The position numbers and the translations under genes are program-made. From Silene latifolia (Eukaryota > Streptophyta > Magnoliopsida > Caryophyllales > Caryophyllaceae), in the NCBI RefSeq assembly GCF_048544455.1, contig NC_133538.1, positions 437,656,311 to 437,720,310 on the forward strand: a stretch of 64,000 nucleotides of DNA, read 5' to 3'. Shown in pieces: positions 36,501-51,954 of this stretch (position 1 is its first letter; each line of letters begins with the position of its first letter). Below the pieces are notes generated by a model that ran no database searches, was not told the DNA's origin, and was given only the letters and a program-made list of their open reading frames with translations.

Positions 36501-36752
36501 AGCACGAGTGGTACAGGTCATAAAACACACCCCACACAACCAGAGGCCCATCCGTCTCAAAATACTCTCGACATTGGAATAAACAGTCAAACTATCAGTA
36601 AGAGTCTGACGCGTAAGGTCCAACGCACCGTCATGACAATGTCGGACCTGGAAATGTTTCTGCCAAGCTTCCTTTGTAAGGCCCTTACCAAAACCATCCC
36701 GACACCCATGAAGACCCGAAAAAGGACAATGGTACCGCACAAGCTGGGGCAT
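33579..36752 (-). pseudogene. LINE copy 2 ORF: zinc finger, reverse transcriptase, restriction-like endonuclease (broken)
   Basis: Four frame pieces read in order. 36752-36045 begins with a CCHH finger (C9, C17, H33, H38) and a second Cys cluster. 36154-35360 holds the front of the reverse transcriptase. 35276-34227 has QQGDPLGP (25-32), YLDDG (58-62) and LNVSKTEVF. 34223-33579 has C25-x2-C28-x11-H40-x3-C44, RHNLVRD and RPAD (89-92)-x14-D107, then ends THFM-stop. The last block is the zinc knuckle plus restriction-like endonuclease order of R2/R4/NeSL/CRE-type LINEs, which nick target DNA to prime reverse transcription. Breaks are a frameshift near 36060-36150, damage across motif A at 35276-35360 and a stop at 34224-34226. 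Total length would be about 1,060 residues, close to animal RLE elements. Clade placement needs a tree. Confidence 0.85.
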
Positions 36753-37850
<1,098 letters not shown>

Positions 37851-38017
37851 CTCATACACGACCCATCTCACGGTCCAATATCCAATTCATAACTCATTTA
37901 TTATTTTATTATTAATTGTCGTCTTATTTTCAATTATTAATATAAATGCCTTTTAATTAATTATTTGAATTACATAATTTATTCTTATAAATACTTATCA
38001 AATTACGGGGTATTACA

Positions 38018-39960
38018 TTCTTTCCCCCTTAAAATGAACTTCGTCTCGAAGTTCTCCCATAAATGCTACAAAAGCCTCATGAAACCATCAACACATCTGA
38101 ATGCCATTCCACCTCTTATCATTGCAACATAATTAACTCAGTTAATCATTATCAAACCATATCATACTTATCAAAATGTATCACAAAATAAACTTAAAAC
38201 ATGAAGTCTCACATTCTACCCTCCTAAAAATAAACTTCGTCCCGAAGTGTAATAACACAATTAAAGCTCTACTCACTTATACCGTGCATTATATTGCTCA
38301 AGTAAGGACAACAACTAAAACAAATAATTCAAACAAAAGCATTAAGATTGAGAATACCAACACCATAATATAACATCGTAAAATTTCAAAATGCCACAAC
38401 CACCGAGATTTTACAATCCTACCCTCCTTAAAATTAAGGTTACGTCCTCGTAACCTTGACCATAACAAATGTACTACATTGTATAAATACCAATCAGATA
38501 AGGATAACAAAGTTTAAAGATTATAACAAAATTTATCACAAGCTTCTATTATCACTATTATAGAACAACAGTTACTCATTTTGACATAAATCATAGCACA
38601 CCTCACAACCGCCCTTTTCCAACTTCGAGTTACGCGTACAAAATTAACCCTACAATCAAAACAATGTGTAGTCAAATGTATCCTATATTACCTCTTGGTC
38701 CCCCTATCGTCACCCCTACCTCTCAACTATCATAGGTTAATAATTGATAAAGCAATTATATTGAACTTTTGGTAAAACTCGCGTTTTCAGAAATCAAAGT
38801 CAAGCTGTAACCATTAAATAACCGTTACATTACTCTTTGAGTATTTATACTTTCCAGAAAATATAGGGATTTTTCAAAACATGATAAAAAGAATCGAATT
38901 CAAATCTCGAAAAACCATTTTATAAAGATTTTTAGAATTCAGTTGGTCCAAATAGAAACCGATCAGCAACTTGTAAAAAACTTGGGTCAACTTGCAAAAA
39001 CAACTATTAAATGTCAAAATATTATTTTGCAACATAGCTTATCAATTTGAAAACATCTATGAATCTTTTACACAGTGGAGTTGGAATTATGCGAAACTTT
39101 TAAGTACAAATTAAATGAGAAATTTTACAAAATCGTTTGTCGAAAACTTAACTGTATAGAAACATTCCGACCACTATCCATTAAAATAATTATTTCTCTC
39201 AAACCGTAAAACTTTTAAACATGAGACAACGACATTGGAAGGCTAACTCACTGGGTTATCACTCATAAAAATTTCAACCTTAGACGATAAAGTGAGATCA
39301 AATGGAAGCTAGATCAAATAGAGATAAAAATATGACAGAATAAGGTTCAGCTCTGGGTTCCTCTTTACTAGGTCATAAGCCCTCTTTAACACCCTCCTAT
39401 ACATGTATCAACAGAATTTGGTCATCATACTTCCCACGCGACTAGCATCCATCCTATAGCATTCCTATCACAAGTTTAAACATTTCATAATATTGTAAAT
39501 AACATGGTTTCGGGATTCACATAACCGCATATCACTAGAAATGATACTATCACAAAACATCCAACCTCATTATAAATATCGATTCACAATAAATTCCATG
39601 CTCAGAATCTAAAAAATTCATCATCAAATCCTTATTTCATCCATTAAACAATATTAATTCTCATCTCATGGCCAAGCCAACAATCATTCACAATACTTAC
39701 CCGTAATATTTCCATATAACAATGTTAGTAACTTTATATCAAATATTCTCTAAAATATACCTCATTATAACTACCCCATACTCTCAAGTATTTTCTCAGG
39801 GTTCCCGATTCAAAACTGAGAGGGCCATGGTACGAATTAAGGGCGCCATCTTAACCGCACTACTAATAGTTCCTACCCGGGGTTCATTTTATTAGACACA
39901 TCCTAAATTCATTATTGTTCATTAGTTAGGCCTGAGGATCGTTTTGCTCTGATACCACTT
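38018..39960 (-). mobile_element. Internal region 1 of element D, non-coding
   Basis: It starts with the polypurine tract, then inverted repeats at 38036-38054, 38232-38249 and 38436-38457, and ends with the leader and primer-binding site (39946-39957). No gag or pol motif is found in any frame. Short open frames are not conserved in internal region 2 beyond general sequence similarity. Confidence 0.78.
39946..39957 (-). other. Primer-binding site of D, unit 1
   Basis: Minus-strand TGGTATCAGAGC, complementary to initiator tRNA-Met, three bases from LTR 2. Confidence 0.9.
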
Positions 39961-42636
<2,676 letters not shown>

Positions 42637-43660
42637 GTCTTCCCCCCTTAAAATGAAATTCGTCTCGAAGTTCACCCATAAATGCTACAAAAGCCTCATG
42701 AAACCATCAACACATCTGGATGCCATTTCACCTCATTATCATTGCAACACAATTAACTCCCTTAATCATTATCAAACCATATCATACTTATCAAAATGTA
42801 TCACAAAATAAACTTAAAACATGAAGTGTCACATTCTACCCTCCTAAAAATAAACTTCGTCCCGAAGTTTAATAACACAATTAAAGCTCTACTCTATACC
42901 GTGCATTACATTGCTGAAGTAAGGACAACAACTAAAATAAATAATTCAAACAAAAGCATTAAGATTGAGAATACCAACACCATAATATAACATCGTAAAA
43001 TTTCAAAACGCCACGACCACCGAGATTTTACAATCCTACCCTCCTTAAAATTAAGGTTACGTCCTCGTAACCTTGACTATAACAAATGTAATACACTGTA
43101 TAAATACCAATTAGATAAGGATAACAAAGTTCAAAGATTATAAAATTTTTTATTACAAGCCTCTATTAGCACTATTATAGAACAACAGTTACTCATTTTG
43201 ACATAAATCATAGCACACCTCACAACCCCCCTTTTCCAACTTCGAGTTACGCGTCTAAAATTAACCCTACAATCAAAACAATGTGTAGTCAATTGTATCC
43301 TATATTACCTCTTGGTCCCCGTATCGTCACCCCTACCTCTCAACTATCATAGGTTAAGAATTAATAAAGCAATTATATTGAACTTTTGGTAAAACTCGCG
43401 TTTTCAGAAATCAAAGTCAAGCTGTAACCATTAAATAACCGTTACATTACTCTTTGAGTATTTATACTTTCCAGAAAATATAGGGATTTTTCAAAACATG
43501 ATAAAAAGAATCGAATTCAAATCTCGAAAAACCATTTTATAAAGATGTTTACAATTCAGTTGGTCCAAATAGAAACCGATCAGCAACTTGTCAAAAACTT
43601 GGGTCAACTTGTAAAAATCATTATCAAATGTCAAAATATTATTTTGCAACATAGCTTATC

Positions 43661-44995
43661 TGTAATACTCCGTATTTATAAGTCTTGGGGTACTCTATCG
43701 AGTAGGCCTTACTCTGTCGAGTAAGGGTAAGTTGCGAAATAAAATAGTTTCTGACCTGTTGGGTACTCGATCGAGTAGTCAGGGTACTCGATCGAGTAAG
43801 CGGGTACTCGATCGAGTACCTTGGGTACTCGATCGAGTGTCCGGTTTTACGGGGAGTTTTCTCGGGTTTTGTTAATTATGCGATTAAGGTATTTAAGTTT
43901 CGTCGTCATTGTTTTAAATCACTTTTACAAAACCTAAATCGCTGTTTAAGAGAGAAAGCAACCAGTTCATCTTCCTAATCGCATTCTTAGCAATTCCAGG
44001 AGTTCAGACGGTCAGTTCTTGTCGTTATTCGTATCGTTGAGTTCCTTGCGTCAAGGGTAAGATCTATGTACCCTTTTTATTGTTTTTCCCTTGATTTGGT
44101 TAAACCCTAATTTAGATATTGGGGGTTTTGTGTGTAGTATGTGATGTGTAGCCTCTATGTGTTATATGATAGGAGGAGGATTCGTAGAAGAGGCTTTTTG
44201 ATACAGCTGTTGATACCGTCTGACTGTTGTGCTTGTAGGATTTCCTACTCAGTATTAGTCCCATAATGGGATATTGGTTGATGTATTGTAATTGGATGTT
44301 TGATATAATAATTGTATTGTGATTGTGGTTGTGATTGTTGTTGATTGGTTCTCGAGATGCGTTCTCGGCTGAGTGGGGTCACTTGCGGGAGTGGCTTCAC
44401 GCCCTAGTTTCGCCCTTCGTGGAACCCGCCACGGAAGGGGATGTGCACATTAATGGACAGGGTTATCGCTCACTATGTGGAGCGGGGATTTGGTGGGTAC
44501 GGCTGCGGTCCCCCACTGGCAGGGCTGGTCCAGTGGACAGTCATGATTGAGATGATGGTAATTGGTTGGCTGTGTGTGTGTGTGTGTGACAGTTAAGCTG
44601 TTTGTTTATCTTATTATTGTTATACATGTTGATTGTGTGATTAGTACTGACCCCGGTGTTGTTTTGTAAACCTGCGGTGATCCATTCGGGGATGGTGAGC
44701 AGATATTGAGCAGGTATTGAGATGAGTACTGGGATAGCTGGGATGCCACGACATGATGATAGGAGTCTTCCGTTGTAGCCTTTAGTTTATTTACATTTCG
44801 ATTTAGACAATCAGTTTGAAATCATGTATCGTACTTTTAGTTTGGTTTTGAGGATTGTATCTATTCACTAAATTATTTATAATAAACATTGTTTCTTTAT
44901 TGTTGTTTGATTATCATTGCCTCGGGTAACCGAGATGGTAATGTCTTCATACCTGAGTGGTCCTGGTAAGGCACTTGGAGTATGGGGGTGTTACA
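43661..44995 (+). repeat. 5' LTR of chromovirus E
   Basis: 1335 bp from TGTAATACTCC to GGGTGTTACA. It carries four ACTCGATCGAGT palindromes at 43765-43838 and a short (TG)n tract near 44573-44589. A 71-residue open frame at 44335-44550 also occurs in the other LTR but simply reflects LTR identity. Confidence 0.92.
43765..43838. repeat. ACTCGATCGAGT palindrome cluster, 5' LTR of E
   Basis: Four copies of the 12-base palindrome with GGGT spacers in 74 bases. An equivalent cluster lies in the 3' LTR at 50720-50793. Confidence 0.9.
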
Positions 44996-44997
44996 AA

Positions 44998-45009
44998 TGG
45001 TATCAGAGC
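44998..45009 (+). other. Primer-binding site of chromovirus E
   Basis: TGGTATCAGAGC two bases after the LTR, matching initiator tRNA-Met. The following leader (CGATCCTGAAACCTGTAACC and onwards) is similar to the minus-strand leaders of A, B and D. Confidence 0.93.
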
Positions 45010-45466
45010 GACGATCCTGAAACCTGTAACCAATGAACTTAATGAACATAGGGAGTCAATTAAAATGAACCCGGGGTAAAAGTTGTGGGAGCTAGTGCAA
45101 AGGCTTGGGAGACGTCCTAAAGTCGCAGGGGTCGCCCTACAACTTTGAACCGGTCACATGGGGAAGTGTTTGTCGAGTCGTATGTGTGTTTGGTTAACTT
45201 GTTTACGAATGTGATGGAATGTGTTAATTGTTGGATGTTGAAGTAGAAAGTTGAGCATGTGAAAGAAAATGGTGATATGAGGAAACTTGTTGATGAGATG
45301 ATAACATGTTGGATGATTTACAATGTGGCATTTAATAACATGATGAAATGGTTTCGTAGATAGTAGAAAAGATGCGTAGCATGCTTATTATGATATAATG
45401 TGGTTTATAAAGTTTATCATGTTAGCATATGACGTAACATGCGGGTAGCTTCTATGAATTAGTGTT

Positions 45467-45732
45467 ACTCGATCGAGTGGGACTGACTCGATCGGGTGGG
45501 TTTTTGGCGATTTTGAGTCCAAAATCGAGTTTTGGGGCACTCGATCGAGTAACTAGGGGTACTCGATCGAGTAGGGGGTCACTCGATCGAGTAGCCTAGA
45601 TGCTCGATCGAGTAGGTAAGAGGTCAGAAGGTCTGTTTGGGGTCTGAAGTTTGGGTACTCGATCGAGTACGTGGGGCACTCGATCGAGTATCCCGTTACT
45701 CGATCGAGTGTGTTTGGGAACTCGATCGAGTG
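45467..45732. repeat. ACTCGATCGAGT palindrome array in the leader of E
   Basis: About ten copies, most exact, of CTCGATCGAG with varied flanks between the primer-binding site and gag. Spacers differ, so it is not a simple tandem duplication. Confidence 0.9.
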
Positions 45733-45809
45733 GGTTCTGGGCAGCGTGTTTTCGTGTTTTGAGGTTTAGTACGTGTGTTTATGTTTACCCTTTCTTATAT
45801 AGCTTCAAG

Positions 45810-47403
45810 ATGCCGCCCAAGAAGATCGCTTTGTATGCGAGAGAGCCGAGCTCATGACCATGGATGACATCGTTAAGATGTTAGAGCACCAGGATGCTCT
45901 TACCGAGACCCCAAGAGAGTGAATGAGGACAAGGATAAGAATAAGGAGAAGGAGGTTGATCATTCTAAAATCAGCCTCTATATTGCGAGGTTTAACCCGA
46001 AAGAGTACAAGGGAGTTGGGGAGCCTAATCTGCTTGATAGTTGGCTGAGAGAGATGGAGAACATCTTAGACCTGGTTCATTGTCCCGATGAGATGAGAGT
46101 GGAACAGTGCGTTCTATCCGAGGGAGGCGGCGAGGCAAGTGGTGGGATTCGGTGAAGGTGAGTGCTAAGGAAATGTATACCAACCAAGGCTTACCCGCTA
46201 TACCTTGGGAGGAGTTTCGTAGGGTTGTGAGAAAGGAGTTTGTACCGGAATATGTGAGGAGTAAGTTGAGAGAAGAGTTTGATGGTTTTAAGATGATCTT
46301 TGAGATGTCTCGTGGCGAGTACTACAGTGTTCAATGAGAAGTCTAGGTATGCTGAGGACATGGGTTTGAGTGAGGAGAATTTGGCATTGAGGTTTGAGAG
46401 GGGGTTGACCACCAAGATTATGGATAAGTTACCCGTGGGGATCCTTACGATGTTAAGGAAGCTTATGAGAGAGGGCCGGAGAGCGGAGAGGTTGGTGGAG
46501 ATGGCTCAGGAGAGGTCAGGTGGTGAGAAGAGGAAGTCCGAGAGCGAGGGTGGTGGCCAATCGAATCACAAGAAAGGCAACCACAATCAGTCTAAAGGAT
46601 TTTCTTCTGGGTCTGGGTTTAGTGCTGGGGCTTCCTTTGGGCGTGGCCGTGGAAGTGTGAGTAATAGTTGGGGAGTGACCTGCTATGGTTGTGGTGGTGT
46701 AGGCCACAAGAGACATGAGTGCACGAGTGCACCGGGATCTTTTCAGAGACCTGCACAGAGCTTCGCGAGCAACAGACCGGCTGGATCATGGCCAAACCGG
46801 GGAAGTCAGAGTTACCAGAGTGGAGGCAACCGCAACGGCGGTAATTCTTATCAGAAAACACCGACGAACAACAACAACAATCAAGGGTCGGGTGCTAAGC
46901 CGACCGCATCAGCCAGTACTGTCCAGGGAGGTGGACAGAAGACCAATGGCAAGTTATTCATGATGGAGAAGAAAGCAGCTGAGGAAGATGCGCACGTTAT
47001 CACCGGTACATTCCTTGTTAATGGTATTCCTACCTTTGTTTTGTTCGATTCGGGGGCTTCTCAGTCGTTTGTGTCTTCGAGTCATGTTAAACAGTTGGGT
47101 TTGAGAGTATATGAATCTGTTAGTGAGCAAGTTTTCATACCTTCGGGTGAGTCTGTATCGTGTGGGAGATTGTTTAGAGATGTATCTTTGATAGTTGGGC
47201 AAGTTGATTTCCCTGTAGACTTGCTAGAGTTTCCTTTTAACGGTTTTGAGATGATAGTTGGGATGGATTGGTTAGGAAAGTATAAAGCTAAGATAGACTG
47301 TCATCAAAAGAAAGTGTCCTTAAGAGGTCCAAAGGGTGTTAGTGTGTCTTATCGTGGGTTTCTAGTCAAACCCAAAGTTAAGTTGATTGCAAATTTACCT
47401 TGA
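45810..47403 (+). pseudogene. gag-pro: gag and protease of chromovirus E (frameshifted)
   Basis: The ATG at 45810 opens MPPKKIALYAREPSS then stops. The gag core continues in another frame at 45919-46155 (LLDSWLREMENILDLVHCPD), then 46107-46337 (WEEFRRVVRKEFVPEYVR), then 46300-47403. The last piece carries the end of gag, a basic and Gly/Ser/Asn-rich stretch, the zinc knuckle CYGCGGVGHKRHEC (C-x2-C-x4-H-x4-C), and an aspartic protease active site FDSGAS at about 47044. It ends at a stop at 47401-47403, before the reverse transcriptase. Gag would package RNA and protease would mature the polyprotein. At least three frame changes are needed, so no functional protein is made from this copy. Confidence 0.9.
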
Positions 47404-49240
47404 AGTCTTATCGAGGAAGGGATGTCCTTTGATCCTGTGCCATGTGAGAGATGACCGGATAGAGATTCCGACAGTTGATGAGATACCAAAGAAGTGGGAG
47501 AGTTTGCAGATGTTTTTCCAGAGGAGATTCCGGGGTTGCCACCGAAGAGGGAGATAGATTTCACCGTTGAGTTGAAGCCAGGGACGGGGCCAATCTCTAA
47601 GGCACCGTACCGTATGGGTCCTAAGGAGGTGGAGGAGCTTAGGAAGCAGTTGGATGATTTGATAGAGAAGGGATACATTAGACCAAGTGTATCGCCTTGG
47701 GAGCACCAGTTCTTTTCGTGAAGAAGAAAGATGGGAGCTTGAGGTCATGCATAGATTACGGGAGCCGAACCGTGTGACGATAAAGAACAAGTATCCTTTA
47801 TCAAGGATAGATGACTTGTTTGATCAGTTGAGTGGTGCAACAGTCTTTTCTAAGATTGATTTGAGGTCGGGGTACCATCAGGTGAAGATTAGAGAGGTGG
47901 ACATACCAAAGACAGCTTTCACGTCGAGGTATGGCCATTACGAGTATGTGGTGATGCCGTTTGGGTTGTCTAATGCGCCGGCAGTGTTTATGGATTTGAT
48001 GAATAGAATCTTCAGACAGTTCTTGGACCAGTTTGTAGTGGTGTTTATCGATGATATCTTAGTCTACTCTAAGACTAAGGAGGAGCACTAGGAGCATTTG
48101 AGAATCGTGTTGCAGACTTTGAGGGATCATGAGTTGTATGCCAAGCTGTCCAAGTGTGAGTTCTGGTTAGAGAAAGTTGCTTTTCTGGGGCATGTGATCT
48201 CTAAAGATGGGGTAGTCAGTGGATCCGGCGAAGATTGAGGCAGTGACAAAGTGGGAAGCACCAAAGAATGTTGCTGAGGTTAGGAGTTTCTTGGGTTTAG
48301 CTGGATACTACAGACGGTTCGTGAAAGATTTCTCCAAGATAGCTAGACCGATGACAGCGTTGATGAGGAAAGAGAACAGGTTTCGTTGGGATGAGAGTTG
48401 TGAGACGGCGTTCCAAACATTAAAGGAGCGTTTGACCACAGCTCCTGTCCTAGCATTGCCTGAAGGGAGCGAGAATTTTGAGGTTTATACAGATGCCTCG
48501 AAGAATGGGCTGGGATGTGTGTTGATGCAGAATGGTAAAGTGATTGCCTATGCTTCTAGGCAGTTGAAGCCTTATGAGGAGAATTACCCTACTCATGATC
48601 TGGAGTTGGGTGCAGTGGTGTTTGCTCTCAAGATTTGGAGACATTACCTTTATGGAGCAATCTTTAAGGTATTTTCTGATCACAAGAGTCTTAAGTACAT
48701 CTTCACGCAGAAGGAGTTGAACATGAGACAGAGGAGGTGGATGGAGTTGATTGGCGATTACGACATGGAAATCATCTACCATGAAGGGAAGGCCAATGTT
48801 GTTGCTGATGCTTTGAGTAGGAAGAGTGTACATTCCTTGTGTACAGCTCTATCTTTAATGAGGCTGAGGGATGAGGTAGCGAGCTTTGGGATACATATGA
48901 TGCAGAAAGGAGATGCCATGGGTGATATGACAGTACAACTTGAGTTTTATGATGATATTCGAGGTAAACAGGCTTTGGATCCTAAGATAGTTGAGTGGAG
49001 AGCTGGAGTAGATAAAGGGACAGTGTCCCGCTTTTCTATTCATACAGATGGTAGTTTGAGGTTTGATGGTAGGTGGTGTGTTCCTAATGATGAGGAGTTG
49101 AAAAAGACGATCATGACAGAGGCGCATTGCACACCATATTCAGTTCATCCAGGTGGAGACAAGCTATACAAGGATTTGAAGAAAACGTTTTGGTGGCCTG
49201 GGATGAAGAAAGAGACAAATTTGAGTTTGTGTCCCGTTGT
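47404..49240 (+). pseudogene. pol: Reverse transcriptase and RNase H of chromovirus E (broken)
   Basis: 47494-47721 holds the pre-RT block ([20 protein letters not shown]). 47687-48091 holds the palm with [22 protein letters not shown] and the catalytic FIDD (about 48045-48056), then a TAG at 48089-48091. 48219-49244 holds the connection domain ([16 protein letters not shown]), RNase H ([36 protein letters not shown]) and the start of the integrase zinc finger. The frame is lost around 47690-47720 and again between 48091 and 48219. It converts element RNA to DNA in the virus-like particle when intact. Confidence 0.92.
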
Positions 49241-50160
49241 TTGACATGCCAGAGAGTTAAAGGGGAACAGAGAAGACCACAAGGTAAGATTCAGTCTTTA
49301 GAGGTGCCTGAGTGGAAGTGGGAATCCATTTCCATGGATTTCATTGTGGGTTTGCCTAAGAGTCAACAAGGTAACAACATGATTTGGGTGATAGTGGATC
49401 GTCGACCAAGTCACTCACTTTGTTCCAATGAAAGATACATGGACTAAGGCACAATTGGCTATGGCCTATCGAAAGAACGTGCTTAAGTTACATGGAGTCC
49501 CTAAGGACATTGTGTCTGACAGAGATGCGAGGTTTATATCGAGGTTTTGGAAATAGTTGCGGAATCGTTGGGAACAACTTTGAAGATGAGCACAAAGATT
49601 TCATCCCGTGATGACGGGCAGATCGAGAGAATAATCAAGACTCTTGAGGATATGTTGCGAGCTTGTGTGATGGATTTTGGTGGTAGCCGGGAGCGAGAGG
49701 TTGGACTTGATAGAGTTTTCTTACAACAACACTATCACACCAAAAGATTGGTATGGCACCGTTTGAGGCTTTGTATGGGAGGAGATGTAGGAGTCCAATC
49801 TGTTGGGACGACAAAGTCTTTGAGGCAAAGGGTTTTAGGACCAGAGATGGTGCATGAGATGGTGGAACAGTTAAGATGATCGGGGAAAGGATGAGAGCAA
49901 CTCGGGACAGTGAAAAGAGTTATGCGGATCTACATCGCCGGGATATAGAGTTTCAAGTTGGGGACAAGGTTCTTTTGAAAGTTTCTCCTATGCGCGGAGT
50001 TATGAGATTTGGGAAGAAAGGCAAGCTAAGTCCGAAGTTTATAGGGCCTTATGAGATCTTAGAGCGAGTTGGGAAGTTGCTTATCGTCCGGCTTTACCAA
50101 ATTGCGTTAGAGAGAGTGCATAATGTGTTTCATGTATCGCAATGCGAAGTATGTGAGTGA
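49127..50160 (+). pseudogene. int: Integrase of chromovirus E (broken)
   Basis: The H-H half of the zinc finger ([11 protein letters not shown]) lies in the preceding frame and the C-C half ([10 protein letters not shown]) in 49127-49447. The core starts with [17 protein letters not shown], and the second Asp lies in VSDRDARF at about 49516, but stops and frame changes destroy 49440-49880. The C-terminal GPY/F-like part is in 49876-50160 (VGDKVLLKVSPMRGVMRFGKKGKL, then FIGPYEILERVG). Integrase would insert the cDNA; this copy cannot. Confidence 0.88.
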
Positions 50161-50398
50161 CCCGTCACATGTGTTAGAGGCAGAGAGCTTAGAGCTAGAT
50201 GAGTCCTTATCATATCTTGAGGTGCCTAAGCAGATTCTAGACCGAAAGGTTAGAAAGACTAGGAGTGGTGAGACAGTTTTGCTTAAGATCCTTTGGTCTA
50301 ACCACGAGACCGAGGAAGCTACATGGGAGCCAGAGGAAGCTATGAAAGAGCGTTACCCTTTCCTCTTTGATCAGGTATGTATGGTTACGGGGACGTAA
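50123..50398 (+). pseudogene. Chromodomain at the integrase C-terminus of E
   Basis: The frame carries VPKQILDRKVRKTRSGE, VLLKILWSNH and EEATWEPEEAMKERYPFLF, the typical end of a Tekay-type chromovirus polyprotein. In such elements it directs insertion toward certain chromatin. It is one frame away from the integrase C-terminal piece, with a frameshift near 50123-50160. The reading ends at 50398, inside a GGTTACG/CGTAACC hairpin. Confidence 0.88.
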
Positions 50399-50400
50399 CC
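50383..50400. other. Inverted repeat GGTTACGGGGACGTAACC near end of pol of E
   Basis: Seven-base arms around a short loop. Closely related hairpins occur in D (38436-38457, 43053-43074), B (18744-18765) and A (5066-5081). Confidence 0.8.
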
Positions 50401-50579
50401 TTGTTTCTTTTAGGGGGGTAGGAGATGATCGCGAGAGTTTTTAAGAGTTTTATACACCTTTTATATGTAGTGTCGGTATGTTTGTCGGGATGAGTTGGGT
50501 TAGTATCAGGTTTTATGTTAAATTTTGTTTGGCTTTTGAGTCGGGAATGTTGTGGGAGTACCTTTGTTAGTAGTGGTTT

Positions 50580-50616
50580 GAACTTCGGGGACGAAGTTCC
50601 TTTAAGGAGGGAAGAC
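50580..50616 (+). other. 3' hairpin and polypurine tract of chromovirus E
   Basis: The hairpin GAACTTCGGGGACGAAGTTC (50580-50599) is followed by the polypurine tract AAGGAGGGAAGAC (50604-50616), directly before the LTR. The same order is seen on the minus strand in A, B and D. Confidence 0.88.
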
Positions 50617-51954
50617 TGTAATACTCCGTATTTATAAGTCTTGGGGTACTCTATCGAGTAGGCCTTACTCGTCGAGTAAGGGTAAGTTGCGAAATAAAAT
50701 AGTTTCTGACCTGTTGGGTACTCGATCGAGTAGCTGGGGTACTCGATCGAGTAAGGGGGTACTCGATCGAGTACCTTGGGTACTCGATCGAGTGTCCGGT
50801 TTTACGGGGAGTTTTCTCGGGTTTTGTTAATTATGCGATTAAGGTATTTAAGTTTCGTCGTCATTGTTTTAAATCACTTTTACAAAACCTAAATCCTGTT
50901 TAAGAGAGAAAGCAACCAGTCATCTTCCTAATCGCATTCTTAGCAATTCCCGAGTTCGACGGTCGGTTCTTGTCGTTATTCGTATCGTTGAGTTCCTTGC
51001 GTCGAGGGTAAGATCTATGTACCCTTTTATTGTTTTTCCCTTGATTTGGTTAAACCCTAATTTAGAGATTGGGGTTTTGTGTGTAGTATGTGATGTGTAG
51101 CCTCTATGTGTTATATGATAGGAGGAGGATTCGTAGAAGAGGCTTTTTGATACAAAAGTGTTGATACCGTCTGATCATTGTGCTTTCCGGGATTTCCTAC
51201 TCGGTATTAGTCCCATAATGGGATATTGGTTGATGTATTGTAATTGGATGTTTGATATAATAATTGTATTGTGATTGTGGTTGTGATTGTTGTTTATTGG
51301 TTCTCGAGATGCGTTCTCGGCTGAGTGGGGTCACTTGCGGGAGTGGCTTCACGCCCTAGTTTCGCCCTTCGTGGAACCCGCCACGGAAGGGGATGTGCAC
51401 ATTAATGGACAGGGTTATCGCTCACTATGTGGAGCGGGGATTTGGTGGGTACGGCTGCGGTCCCCCACTGGCAGGGCTGGTCCAGTGGACAGTCAGGATT
51501 GAGATGATGGGAATTGGTTGGCTGTGTGTGTGTGTGTGTGTGTGTGTGTGACAGTTAAGTTGTCTGTTTATCTTATTATTGTTATACATGTTGATTGTGT
51601 GATTAGTACTGACCCCGGTGTTGTTTTGTAAACCTGCGGTGATCCATTCGGGGATGGTGAGCAGATATTGAGCAGGTATTGAGATGAGTACTGGGATAGC
51701 TGGGATGCCACGACATGATGATAGGAGTCTTCCGCTGTAGCCTTTAGTTTATTTACATTTCAGTTAGACAGTCAGTTTGAAATCATGTATCGTACTTTTG
51801 GTTTGGTTTTGAGGATTGTATCTATTCACTAAATTATTTATAATAAACATTTTTTTTTTTTTTTGTTTGATTATCATTGCCTCGGGTAACCGAGTGGTAA
51901 TGTTTTCATACCTGAGTGGTCCTGGTAAGGCACTTGGAGTATGGGGGTGTTACA
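50617..51954 (+). repeat. 3' LTR of chromovirus E
   Basis: 1338 bp, differing from the 5' LTR at about 35 positions by eye, including single-base indels and a longer (TG)n tract (about 51524-51550). The palindrome cluster is at 50720-50793. Confidence 0.92.

Larger units (their letters stand above)
43661..51954 (+). mobile_element. Ty3-type chromovirus E (Tekay-like), structurally complete but broken
   Basis: An 8.3-kb element with perfect TSD TTATC (43656-43660 and 51955-51959). LTRs are 43661-44995 and 50617-51954, about 97% alike by eye. A primer-binding site follows the first and a polypurine tract precedes the second. The order gag, zinc knuckle, protease, reverse transcriptase, RNase H, integrase and chromodomain identifies a chromovirus. 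At least six frame breaks make it non-autonomous now. It is nested in internal region 2 of D in the opposite orientation. Confidence 0.92.

Noticed and set aside
44335-44550. 71-residue frame repeated at 51287-51502, apparently a conserved small gene
   Set aside because: It lies in the two LTRs of chromovirus E, so its conservation is explained by LTR identity. It has no start context or known domain.
44998-45009. tRNA-Met gene suggested by TGGTATCAGAGC matches
   Set aside because: Only the 12-base primer-binding segment is present, in each case next to an LTR; no cloverleaf is present.
45467-45732. ACTCGATCGAGT arrays as a CRISPR-like repeat-spacer system
   Set aside because: The unit is too short, the spacing is irregular, and it lies inside LTR elements of a plant genome with no cas genes.
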